Assembly: GCF_030272615.1 (NCBI RefSeq) | Contig: NC_081406.1 | Location: 217,566,997-217,630,996, forward strand | Direction of reading: 5' to 3' | Length of the DNA stretch: 64,000 bases | DNA from: Cryptomeria japonica | Lineage: Eukaryota; Streptophyta; Pinopsida; Cupressales; Cupressaceae | Shown: in pieces, positions 9,633-19,240 of the stretch | Numbering within the stretch: position 1 is the first letter of the stretch | Layout: every line of letters starts with the position of its first letter | Position numbers and translations under genes: made by a program | Notes under the pieces: model-generated | Told to the model about the DNA's origin: nothing | What the model saw: the letters and a program-made list of their open reading frames with translations, nothing else | The model's database searches: none

Positions 9633-11935
9633 AAAGAAAAATAGGTGTGAAGAAATGCCCAATAAAATGTAAATTTAATGGGTGGTATGCCCCCTCGAGA
9701 GATGGGCCGAATTTTTTTTTGAAAAATCGAGCGATCTCTTGAAAAAGAATGAAAAGTGGAGGGGAGGTAGAATAGAAGAATTTAGAACTAATGATGAAAG
9801 AATGGGAGAAAATGGAGTGAATATGAAGAAACAACAAGCCAGCGAGTACCCTGAGGTCATGTAAGAGATACATAGCAGATGTAGTGTGGGGTTTTGATTG
9901 ATGCTATACAATTGATCAAAATTGGTTGGACAATCTGGTGCAATCGGTTGAATTGCCCCGGTCAAGTCAAAGCGTGACAGTTGATGTCAGTTGGTCGCTT
10001 GGACATGATAAAGTCTGAGTAAGTGAATCAAAGTGACCTGATGGTGACTTAGACAATTGATGTAATTGCCCGATGAAGTCAAGGTATATGAAGCAAAATA
10101 CTCGTTGAGACATAGACAATTGATGTAATTGTCCGTTGGATTGTGTTTGATTGGTTGATCAATTGATAGTGTGTGCATGTGATGGATAGTTGTGGGGAAT
10201 CATGGCAGCCCCGTTGAGACTAGGTCATTATGATAAATGCCTGATGTAGTCTAGGATTACCATAATCGATTACCTGTTGAGACCCGAAGATACGTGATCA
10301 GAGTATCTGTTGATAGTCTAGGTGTGTGGGAGTCGATGTATCTATGTAGACAGAGTAACTGGCTTAGTTTTGTGGATGAGTGAGGATGGGAAGCGATGAA
10401 GGGATTAGGATGATGTTGATGATCAAGATAGGGAGGGTGAGGGGGGATTTGATGTTAGATAGAAGATATGGAGGACTTATGACTCATTCCTATGGAAGAA
10501 GATGAGTAAAATAGAGTATGCATTATTATGACTACGTATGCATGATATGCAGCTATTATGAATGTATGGATGGGTGGAATGCAACGAAATGCAATATATA
10601 TAAATGAGATGGAATGACGATCCATGGTGCTTTATTTTTCATCATTGAGCTTTAAAATGTTGTAAGAAAATACAAGCAACTTGACATAAAGATTCAAGAT
10701 GACTAGAGTATTTCTTACATGGATTTTATATAGCAAGTTAATACAAGCAACTTGATATAATGGATCAAGTTGACCTGAGTATTGCTTGCGGAACAGATAA
10801 GGATTATCTCCTTTCATGCATGACTTGGAACGTCCTCCTTGATCTTAGGCTGATCATATCCTGAGACAAGTGCATACCGTAATAAGAGATAAAACCTTTA
10901 TCCAGTTTGGATGAGGTAGGAGGAACCAAAGAAAGAGAATTGTACCTGCAAACAAATAATATATACATAAAGAATAAAGAATATGGATCCTTGGTAATGG
11001 TTCATGCTCATATGGTCGAGGTATACGCTGTAGTCAGCAAGCCGTAGTGATCTATGACTGCATTTTTGTCTATGATCACATAGCTTAGTGAACTTCCCAC
11101 GTAGACACCATTAGTACATGCCCTAGAACTTCATTGGAAATAATACGCAAACGATACAAAACAATGCTGAAAGATCCCGATACAGATAAACAAATGAATT
11201 ACTCACGAATCAACCAAGCATTTGATAGCTTAACATAATTTTCTTGTCAAAGAAAACGTCACTTTTGTCTTTGTTTTGGTAAGGAAGGATGCATCCTTGT
11301 TTAAGACAGTTTGGATTGTAGATGTTGATTGTGTTGGTCGAGTGATAAGTGGTCATTTGTGTGAGTATTTTGTCAATGTTTGTTTTGTATCTGATCAGAT
11401 GAATATGTACAAGGTGTTGTCATGTTTTTTGGGTGATTTTCGATGGGTTTTTCGATGTTTTTGGATTTTGTGTAATAGTTTTTGAATGTTTTTTGGATTT
11501 TGTGAGTCATTTTTGAATGTTTTTGCCAACGAATCACCAGTAATGTAGAATCCACTTCCATCATCTAGATTGTAAGGGCATTGCCCCCAAGTTGGACATG
11601 ATTTATGAAAAAGCGAGATGCCAGACGCATGAAGTACTTTCTTGGATAACAGATCAAATAACAAGTCATGGTTAGATGGATGGATGTGTGTATGTATGAA
11701 TGTGATCGCAATGAGCCTGAAAGATACTGGAGCCATTGCCTTTACGAGTGGCGCCTGTTTGCCAGGTTTTCGCCATCGTACTTACCCAAGGTGCCACCGG
11801 AGTGGTTGTTCACTGTTTGGATGCATGATTTTTTTTCTTTACTTTTTTGAATGTTTTTTGTATTTTCTTTAGGACATTTTTCTGAATGTTTTTGGTATTT
11901 TCTGATATGCAGGGGAGCCTGATGCCTTGTACACC
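9633..11935 (-). other. Gypsy I 3' non-coding region
   Basis: About 2.3 kb between the pol stop and the polypurine tract carries no recognisable protein. It holds short dispersed repeats: a motif AGACAATTGATGTAATTG twice (near 10050 and 10125), an ACAAGCAACTTGA motif twice (near 10670 and 10745), and a T/G-rich stretch with repeated TTTTTGAATGTTTTT (11440-11530). A conserved block with a splice-donor consensus lies at 11750-11824. Open frames on the plus strand here are short and have no recognisable similarity. Confidence 0.75.
11750..11824 (-). promoter_or_regulatory. Block shared with Gypsy II, containing a 5' splice-site consensus
   Basis: This ~75-base block begins about 110 bases after the pol stop and is clearly similar to 59120-59192 in Gypsy II. 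On the minus strand its centre reads CTTGG then GTAAGTAC, with the donor GT at 11785-11784. In Gypsy II the same place reads CTTAG then GTAAGTAC, a textbook donor. Conservation in a non-coding part of two otherwise different elements suggests function. Splicing is inferred. Confidence 0.6.
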
Positions 11936-14900
11936 TTAGGTATAAAACCGTTTGAGGTGCATGCTATTGATTGGATCTGCGAGCGGTTCTCCGTCTGATG
12001 TAGCCAACTGATATGCCCCGGACCCGAATACAGCAGTGACAACATATGGGCCGAGCCAGTTTGATTCAAACTTGCCTTGATGTTCTCTATTTGGTTGGTT
12101 GCGAGGATTTTCTCGAAGAACAAGATCACCTACCTCAAATGTACGAGATCTAACTCGGTGATTGTAACTTCTGCTCATGCGCTGCTGATAGGCTTTGAGG
12201 TGATTGTATGCAGCTTGTCGCTTCTCATCAAGTAACTCTAAGTCCTGAAGACGGGATACTCTGTATGCTTCATCATCGATGAGATTATGCAAGGAAACCC
12301 GTAGTGATGGTATCTTAACCTCAATAGGTAAGATAGCTTCAGCACCATAGACCAATGAATAAGGAGTTGCACCTGTAGGGGTCCGGATGCTAGTTTGATA
12401 TGCCCATAGTGCTGGATTCAGTTGAACATGCCAATCACGACTGGCATCATTGACTGTCTTCTTTAGGATTCTCAATATGTTTTTATTGGATGCTTCGGCC
12501 TGACCATTGCCTTGTGGGTAATAGGGGGTGGAAAAGCGGTGTTGGATATGAAATTTCTCACAAAGCTCATGGACATCCTGATTTTTGAAAGGAAGACCGT
12601 TATCTATGATGATGGACATGGGTACACCATACTGGCAGATGATGTAGTTGAGGATGAATGAGGCGATCTGCTTGCCGGTGACTTGAGTAAGTGGAACAGC
12701 TTTGATCCACTTTGTGAAATATTCGGTGGCGGTAATAATGAATTTATGGCCATTGGATGAAGATGGATGAATCTTACCCACAAGGTCAAGGCCCCATTGA
12801 CAAAAAGGCCATGGTGTTGTGATTGGTTGCAGTTCTTGTGCTGGTGCATGTATCAAGTCGCCGTGAACTTGACATTTCTTGCATTTTCTGACAAAGTAGT
12901 AGGAATCCTTTTCCATAAATGGCCAATAGTATCCAGCTCGCATGATCTTCTTGGCTAGTGATGGACCACTTGAGTGAGTCCCGCAAATTCCTTCATGTAC
13001 CTCTTCCAAAACCTTTGTTATCTCATCTTGTTCCAGACATCGAAGGAGAGTACCATCAAGACCGCGTCGGTATAGGGTTTCGGCAATAATGGTATATCGA
13101 GCAGTTTGGCGAATGAAGGTTTTTCGTTGGTTATTTGATTGGTTGGGAGGAAGGGTATGATCATGGAGATAGGTGTAGAACTCACCGTACCATGGGGATT
13201 CGGAACCAACAAGGCGACATATCATTTCAGATTCGGGGATATCATAAGCGGGGATCCAAAGTTGTTCTACCAAGAACTCGTAGCGTGTAGAATTCTGTGG
13301 AAGATCTAGTAGAGATGCGATGGTAGCCATAGCGTCAGCAGCTCGATTCTGATCTCTTGGTATCTGCTCAAAAGTGATAGTAGTAAATGATGTCTTTAGA
13401 GTGTCCACCATTTGCTTATATGGCATGAGTTTATCATCTTTGGTCTGATATTCATCTGTTGCTTGTCGAATGACTAGTTGGGAATCGCCATATACTTGTA
13501 GTTCTTGTAATTTCCATTGTACGGCTAACCTGAGTCCTGTGATCAAGGCCTCATACTCTGCTATGTTGTTTGTGCATGGAAATGTGAGCCTGTAAGACTT
13601 CAGGATGCTATCACCTTGAGGTGTGATAAACAGAATGCCTGCCCCCGAGCCGTGCCTAGTGTATGAACCATCAAAGTATAATTTCCATGACTGTGCTTCT
13701 ATAATCATGAATATCTCTTCATCTGGAAAATTGGAAATGAGAGGATGATCACCTATGAGAGGTGCATCGGCCAACTGATCTGCAATAACCTGACCTTTGA
13801 TAGCTTTACGGTCCACGTACTCGATGTCAAATTCACTTAGAATCATCACCCATTTGGCCAAGCGACCTGTCAATGCTGCTTTGTTGAGTAAATACTTGAG
13901 TGGATCAATATTTGCAATGAGTTGTACCTTGTGTGTTAATAGATAGTGCCGCAATTTAGTGGCTGCCAGGATTACTGCTAGGCAAGCTCGCTCAATAGGT
14001 GTGTAATTGAGTTCATAGCCAACCAGTGTGCGAGAGATGTAGTATACAGCACACTCTTTTCCTTCTGCATTATGTTGTGCCAGTAGTACACCTAATGTTG
14101 TACTTGTCGCTGAGATATAAAGTAACAATGGTCTACTTGGATCTGGTGGCATCAGCAATGGTGGATTCATGAGATAGTCTTTAAGCGTCTGAAATGCTTG
14201 CTGGCATCGAGCATCCCACTGAAAGCGGATGTTCTTGTGTAGCAGATGTGTAAATGGGTGACACTTATCAGCCAATTGTGCAATGAATCTTCGGATGGAT
14301 TGAAGCCGCCCTTGTAATGTCCTTAGCTGACTGATATTCTTTGGAGGTGGCATGTCCATGATAGCTTTTACCTTTGCTGGGTCGACCTCAATACCTTTGC
14401 TTGAGACAATGTATCCTAGAAGCTTCCCGGAGGTCACTCCAAAGACACATTTCTTTGGGTTGAGTTGAACATGATATTGTTCCAGTCTATCAAAGATTTG
14501 ATCTAAGATGTGGAGATGTCCTTCTCTGGTGAGTGATTTTGCTAGTAAGTCATCCACATAATCTTCCATCATAGTATGCATCATGTCATGGAAGATGGTG
14601 GTCATTGCTCTTTGATAGGTCGCTCCTGCATTCTTTAGACCGAAGGGCATTACATTCCAGCAATATGTGCCCCATGGACATGTGAAGGCTGTCTTATGTT
14701 GGTCCTCTGGTGCGATCCTTATTTGATTGTATCCTGAAAAGCCATCCATGAGTGAAAGCATGGCATGTCCTGCTGTCAAATCCACTATGATGTCGATATT
14801 TGGTAGGGGGAAGTCATCCTTAGGACATGCCTTATTCAGGTCTCTGAAGTCTGTACAAATGCGGATGCCCCCTTTTGGTTTGCCGACTGGCACAATGTTG

Positions 14901-17500
14901 GAGATACATTCTGCATAATCAATTGGTCTAATGAAACCAACATCCAGGAGTTTCTTGAGTTCTATTTTGACTAGCACGGCAATCTGAGGATGCATCTTAC
15001 GAAGCTTCTGCTTGACAGGTTTGGCTCCTTTTGCTACTGTGAGATGATGCATGACTAAATCAGGATCAAGCCCAGGCATGTCTGCATATGACCATGCAAA
15101 GTTGATCTGACGCTGTTGGAAGAACTCTATAAATTGAGGCTGTTCCTCTGGAGTGAGAAGAGATGCCAGATGTATGATATGAGGGTTTTCAGGAGTCCCC
15201 ACATTGTATTCTTTAGTCTCCTCAATGAGAATCGTCGATCGTTCCTGTTGTGTACTAGCAGGGAGAATGTCAAACCCTTCATCCTCAAGTGCCTCAGAGA
15301 GGTTTTCACCGTTGGATACGCTCTTTCTTTTTACTTTTGTTGGATCAAACAGTGCCACAGTGTGGTTTTCACTGGAAGATCCATGTTTTAATGTTATATT
15401 TTTGCAGCTGAAGGGTTTGGCATCCACCCCGAAGTATGCTACGCTATTAAGTTCAATGGCGAATCCAGCTTTGTGATCCCCGCTTGGTAGATTATCCCTT
15501 AATTCCAAAAATTCAATGATAGCCTCATCATTTTGGAAGAGGTCAAGACATGGGGGATTTGGTTGGTTCCATTCGATGAGTTCAGGGTGGATAATGGGCA
15601 TTACTTCATCGATTAAGTTAAGTGCGGGAGATGTATCAGTGAGGGTTAAGACAGTGTGGTGAAGGTCGTTGATGGTACTCTCCCTATCAGAATCCGGCGT
15701 AGGATGAGACGTAGGGTCTGTGGAAGATGTTTCCAGCTCAGGTACCCAAGTGGTTTTTATCTGTGCTTCTCCGTAAACAGGGATGTCTTTGCATGGCGGA
15801 GGTGGTGATGTGTCTTCCTCATCTGAAGTGTTAAGCTGTACAGAATCAAATTCCCACTCAAGTGAGTCGGTCTCTGAATCACTTTCCAGCATCTGATTGC
15901 TATACCATACTGGGATGTCGCTGGAGTTGAATACTGCAGGTGTGATTGGTTTATGTACCTTTGAGGTGATCGGTGCTGCAGGAACTGTGATGGGGTTTAA
16001 AGGTTTTGTCACTGGAAGTATCGACAGTGTTGATTTAGTGGCTTCTATTGGAACGGCTGGTGCCATAGATGCTGCTACGGGTTCCAATATAGTTGCTGCT
16101 ATGAATGATTTTATTGATGTGATGACTGCTATGGATGGGATTACTAGTTCGATTGGTGGGATTTTTGGCACTGATGACGGTTGCGGTGGGTTTGTGAGCC
16201 TCGATGGGGCAGTGACAATATTGCTTGATGGTGCTTTGATTATGAAAGGTGTCCTCTTTACAGTAGGTGGGCAAAATGGTTTGCTAGGTTTTCCTTTAAA
16301 TCTGAGTTTAGAAAGGATCTCTTTTTCAAAGCCTAGGCTTGTATTACCTTTGGGCTTGAACTCTGGCAGCAGCGATTCATGTCGTCCTTGTTTGCAGGAT
16401 CCCAAAGCACTCTGACCATCATATCCCATTCTTTGCATAATGAGGAGGCCTTTGCCATACTGTTCTGTAGGAAGTGTAACTCGCAGTATGTCAGTGGTGA
16501 TGGGATCTTTATAGATCCAGTCCGCTAGGTCCTCATCTTGTGTTTCTTCCTCTTGACTCCTTCCAAGGACGAAAGGCATCCAAGCACATGCTGGCGTGAT
16601 TAGTCGTTGCTGGAGTAACTGCTGTGGTTTACCATGTGTTTTAGGAGAAGTGGGCATTTGTCCCACACAAAAGAGTTGACTTAAGTTATATTCCCCGGGA
16701 CCTTCCTCTGCGACTTTCATTTTAAGCTTTTCTTGCTTGGGTATAGGGGTGTTCGAACTGGCAAGAGAGGTGGGACTTACATATGATGCAGAGGAAATGG
16801 CTTCCCTATTATTAGGAATAGTAATTTCTGGTTGATGGCTGATATTATGGCAAAATGCAAAGGGATTTGCATCACCCAGGATTGTGATCTCTACACCATT
16901 ATGTGGGAACTTGATACATTGATGGTAGGTAGATGGAATGGCTTGCATGGCATGTATCCAAGGTCTTCCTAATAATAGATTATATGGCAGAGGAAGGTCC
17001 AGAACCTGACAAATTATGTGTTTTACCACAGGGCCCACTCGGATTGGTAGCACCACCGCTCCTTTGGATGAATGCTCTGCATCATCATAGGCCTTGATGG
17101 TGATCTTCTTGCGAGGATCCACTGATTCTATTGCATATCCCAATGTTGTGACCAACTGTAGTGTACAAATGTTTAAGCCTGCTCCATTATCTATCAAGAC
17201 TCGCTTGATCCTGTGTTGGTTGATAAAGCCTTCAATGTGTAGTGAAGCGTTATGAGGTTGTTGGAAGGAAGAGTTGTCACTTTCAGAAAAAGTGAGACAA
17301 GGTGATGACTTTAGATTTCCAACCATGGCTTGAAATTGGTCTATGTTTAGGTTTGTAGGGACTGACGCCTCTTGGAGTGCGTGATCCAAGATTGTTTTAT
17401 GAGAGGGTGACAGACGCAAAAGCTCCAAAATGGATATAAGTGCAGGGGTTTTGTCTAATTGTTCCACAAGATTATATTGCTTTGGGACGGAGGTGGTGCC
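11936..17500 (-). CDS. pol: Gypsy I pol polyprotein (PR, RT, RNase H, second RNase H, integrase)
   Basis: A single open frame of about 1,850 codons has no frameshift. Numbering from 17467: the aspartic protease core is at ~91-200, with D-N-G-A at 93-96, a form I recall from Tat elements. A G-patch-like glycine-rich segment lies at ~335-390, followed by a Pro/Ser/Thr-rich linker. Reverse transcriptase covers ~815-1000 with YVDD at ~970. The connecting RNase H is at ~1065-1185. A second RNase H is at ~1258-1385 (YFDGSY, NIAEYEAL, YGDSQLV, AADAMA supply D-E-D-D). The integrase has an HHCC finger at ~1490-1535, a core with Asp in GLDLVG, Asp in IIIDNG and Glu in GQAEASNK, and a GPY/F-type end near 1800. 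There is no ATG at the start: the frame opens just after a TAG at 17501-17503 and is in phase with gag. Translation must therefore come through readthrough, or the copy is newly broken. Confidence 0.96.
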   Translation of the reverse strand, partial: GTTSVPKQYNLVEQLDKTPALISILELLRLSPSHKTILDHALQEASVPTNLNIDQFQAMVGNLKSSPCLTFSESDNSSFQQPHNASLHIEGFINQHRIKRVLIDNGAGLNICTLQLVTTLGYAIESVDPRKKITIKAYDDAEHSSKGAVVLPIRVGPVVKHIICQVLDLPLPYNLLLGRPWIHAMQAIPSTYHQCIKFPHNGVEITILGDANPFAFCHNISHQPEITIPNNREAISSASYVSPTSLASSNTPIPKQEKLKMKVAEEGPGEYNLSQLFCVGQMPTSPKTHGKPQQLLQQRLITPACAWMPFVLGRSQEEETQDEDLADWIYKDPITTDILRVTLPTEQYGKGLLIMQRMGYDGQSALGSCKQGRHESLLPEFKPKGNTSLGFEKEILSKLRFKGKPSKPFCPPTVKRTPFIIKAPSSNIVTAPSRLTNPPQPSSVPKIPPIELVIPSIAVITSIKSFIAATILEPVAASMAPAVPIEATKSTLSILPVTKPLNPITVPAAPITSKVHKPITPAVFNSSDIPVWYSNQMLESDSETDSLEWEFDSVQLNTSDEEDTSPPPPCKDIPVYGEAQIKTTWVPELETSSTDPTSHPTPDSDRESTINDLHHTVLTLTDTSPALNLIDEVMPIIHPELIEWNQPNPPCLDLFQNDEAIIEFLELRDNLPSGDHKAGFAIELNSVAYFGVDAKPFSCKNITLKHGSSSENHTVALFDPTKVKRKSVSNGENLSEALEDEGFDILPASTQQERSTILIEETKEYNVGTPENPHIIHLASLLTPEEQPQFIEFFQQRQINFAWSYADMPGLDPDLVMHHLTVAKGAKPVKQKLRKMHPQIAVLVKIELKKLLDVGFIRPIDYAECISNIVPVGKPKGGIRICTDFRDLNKACPKDDFPLPNIDIIVDLTAGHAMLSLMDGFSGYNQIRIAPEDQHKTAFTCPWGTYCWNVMPFGLKNAGATYQRAMTTIFHDMMHTMMEDYVDDLLAKSLTREGHLHILDQIFDRLEQYHVQLNPKKCVFGVTSGKLLGYIVSSKGIEVDPAKVKAIMDMPPPKNISQLRTLQGRLQSIRRFIAQLADKCHPFTHLLHKNIRFQWDARCQQAFQTLKDYLMNPPLLMPPDPSRPLLLYISATSTTLGVLLAQHNAEGKECAVYYISRTLVGYELNYTPIERACLAVILAATKLRHYLLTHKVQLIANIDPLKYLLNKAALTGRLAKWVMILSEFDIEYVDRKAIKGQVIADQLADAPLIGDHPLISNFPDEEIFMIIEAQSWKLYFDGSYTRHGSGAGILFITPQGDSILKSYRLTFPCTNNIAEYEALITGLRLAVQWKLQELQVYGDSQLVIRQATDEYQTKDDKLMPYKQMVDTLKTSFTTITFEQIPRDQNRAADAMATIASLLDLPQNSTRYEFLVEQLWIPAYDIPESEMICRLVGSESPWYGEFYTYLHDHTLPPNQSNNQRKTFIRQTARYTIIAETLYRRGLDGTLLRCLEQDEITKVLEEVHEGICGTHSSGPSLAKKIMRAGYYWPFMEKDSYYFVRKCKKCQVHGDLIHAPAQELQPITTPWPFCQWGLDLVGKIHPSSSNGHKFIITATEYFTKWIKAVPLTQVTGKQIASFILNYIICQYGVPMSIIIDNGLPFKNQDVHELCEKFHIQHRFSTPYYPQGNGQAEASNKNILRILKKTVNDASRDWHVQLNPALWAYQTSIRTPTGATPYSLVYGAEAILPIEVKIPSLRVSLHNLIDDEAYRVSRLQDLELLDEKRQAAYNHLKAYQQRMSRSYNHRVRSRTFEVGDLVLRENPRNQPNREHQGKFESNWLGPYVVTAVFGSGAYQLATSDGEPLADPINSMHLKRFYT

Positions 17501-17503
17501 CTA
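17501..17503 (-). other. In-frame TAG between gag and pol
   Basis: The minus strand reads CCA TAG GGC in the shared gag-pol frame. The sequence on both sides is coherent coding sequence. The stop could be a recent nonsense mutation or a recoded codon. Confidence 0.85.
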
Positions 17504-17662
17504 TGGAGCTGCCTTGATGGTGACCTTGCCACGACGTGTAACAACATTGCAATTTGAGGTGGGATTTTTGAAGGTTATAGTTGCAATTTGTTCACTGGCA
17601 TCATACAGGTGATTTACAGTGTAGTTATATGCAGCTTGCGTATAATCAGTGGTATCAGTGCC
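17504..17662 (-). CDS. Gag-pol linker segment, in frame between two stops
   Basis: Fifty-three codons lie between the gag TGA (17663-17665) and the TAG at 17501-17503. They translate without interruption in the gag-pol phase (for example TTDYTQAAYNYTVNHLYDAS and RRGKVTIKAAP). They look like the N-terminal part of pol just ahead of the protease. Together with gag and pol this segment implies that one continuous polyprotein frame existed apart from these stops. Confidence 0.7.
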
Positions 17663-19240
17663 TCACCGAGAAGTGGAAGGACCCCTTTGATCTTGTGATG
17701 GAAGTGGATCCTTGAACATCAGATGATCATTATTGGTTGTTTTTGGGTCATGTCCTTCAATCTCAATTTCTCCTCGATCAATGAGATCCTGAATGAGATC
17801 TTTCAATCGGTGACAATTACTTATCTTGTGTCCTCTTCCTTGATGGAACTCACAGTATTCAGTATCTCTCCACCATGCCGGTTTGACCTGAGGTTCATAG
17901 TTGGATAGCTTAGGTAGAGTGATCAAATTCTGAGAAAGGAGTTGTCGCAACACTGTTTCAATGGGTTCCCCTAAGGGAGTGTATGTGCGTTTTTGTTTTT
18001 GTGGACGAGGTCTTGGTTCATCATGAGATGTGATGCGACCTTGATTAGGAGGAACATTTGTGTTATTCTGAGGTGGAGGATTTTGTCCTGCAAACCGAAC
18101 CACATGTTGTGCATTTTGGTCAGTCCTGGCATCCACAACTCCATCATTGACGATATTCTTATTCTTGTTCCAGAAGTTCGGTTTATCGCTATTGAAGCAC
18201 GGGCGAGGAGCATCTTTTGGTTCATTAAATATTTTGATGAGTCCTTTTTGGATGAGTGCCCTTTCACATTTTATACCCTTGGTGATCATATCGTTAAAAG
18301 AATCTGTATCTTTGACATCCAGGTGAAATTCCATTTCTTCGTTTAAGTTGGAAATGAAAATTTCCACTAGTTCTCGTTCAGGTAACTGAAGAGAACGTCT
18401 GCTAGACATTTGGCGCCATCGTTGCAGGAATACTGAGAATAATTCACCTGGATTTTGTTTGGTGTTGCATAGATCAGCCATGGTGATGTCACGTTCAATG
18501 TTATAAGAGTAATGAGATAGGAACTTCTGGATGAGTTCCTCAAATGTTCTAATGCCACCTGGTAGTCGGGAAAACCATGATGTGGTGGTTCCTCCCAAGC
18601 TTTGGGGAAAAAGGCGCATTAGGTATGTGTCCTCATAAGCCACTTCAAGACAAGCGGAATGAAATTCTCGGACATGATCACGGGGATCCCCCTTTCCTCT
18701 ATATTTTTCAAATTTGGGTGTTTCGAACCCGCGTGGAAAGGGTGGCATATAAAGATTCCTATCAAAAGGATAGGGACAGATGTCGTTAAGTGAGAATTGA
18801 TTGGTCTTAACACCACTATGAAGTTGTTGGGCGAGATTCTCGACTTGTTGCTGCAACATCTCTATTTCATTTGGAGGAGGAGGTGGTGGGTTACCTCGAG
18901 GAATGTTATATCTGATGTGATTTCTACCCCTTTCCTCCTCATGGCGACTTTGTCTTTCTGATGCTTGTCTTAATTGGGCAAGATCAAAGTCCGAGGGGAG
19001 TTTGGCTCCTTCTTGAGCGAGTTTTAAGAAGTGAGCATCCGCATTGCTCCTTAATATTTCATCAAATAATTTGTTGAAGTGAGGGTTATGCTGAGCCCTT
19101 TCGATTGTTGAAGGAGTGGGAGTACTTGGGTTTTCATCAGTTACAGTTCCTCCAAGCGCTTCTTGAAATTCATTGAGGTTGTCTTCTTCTTCCTCAATTT
19201 CTATTTCTCGTTGCCTTGATCGCGATCGGGTTTGAGCCAT
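17663..19240 (-). CDS. gag: Gypsy I gag
   Basis: A 525-residue Gag starts at a true ATG (19240) and ends in TGA. Gag packages element RNA into virus-like particles in the cytoplasm. The N-terminal part is acidic and disordered (IEIEEEEDN). A Pro run precedes a coiled-coil-like EIEMLQQQVENLAQQL. The retrotransposon Gag core lies at ~190-290 with recognisable RDHVREFHSACLE and SWFSRLPGGI. A zinc-knuckle-like motif at ~463-476 has the spacing C-X2-H-X4-H-X4-C, with His in the second metal position instead of Cys. Pol follows in the same frame after two stops. Confidence 0.95.
   Translation of the reverse strand: MAQTRSRSRQREIEIEEEEDNLNEFQEALGGTVTDENPSTPTPSTIERAQHNPHFNKLFDEILRSNADAHFLKLAQEGAKLPSDFDLAQLRQASERQSRHEEERGRNHIRYNIPRGNPPPPPPNEIEMLQQQVENLAQQLHSGVKTNQFSLNDICPYPFDRNLYMPPFPRGFETPKFEKYRGKGDPRDHVREFHSACLEVAYEDTYLMRLFPQSLGGTTTSWFSRLPGGIRTFEELIQKFLSHYSYNIERDITMADLCNTKQNPGELFSVFLQRWRQMSSRRSLQLPERELVEIFISNLNEEMEFHLDVKDTDSFNDMITKGIKCERALIQKGLIKIFNEPKDAPRPCFNSDKPNFWNKNKNIVNDGVVDARTDQNAQHVVRFAGQNPPPQNNTNVPPNQGRITSHDEPRPRPQKQKRTYTPLGEPIETVLRQLLSQNLITLPKLSNYEPQVKPAWWRDTEYCEFHQGRGHKISNCHRLKDLIQDLIDRGEIEIEGHDPKTTNNDHLMFKDPLPSQDQRGPSTSR

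Noticed and set aside
9583..9965. Short frames around the Gypsy I polypurine tract
   Set aside because: They run through the LTR boundary, polypurine tract and hairpin, and are not conserved in Gypsy II.
15897..16415. 172-codon plus-strand frame inside Gypsy I pol
   Set aside because: It lies antisense to the continuous pol frame, over the Pro/Ser/Thr-rich linker, whose composition removes antisense stops.
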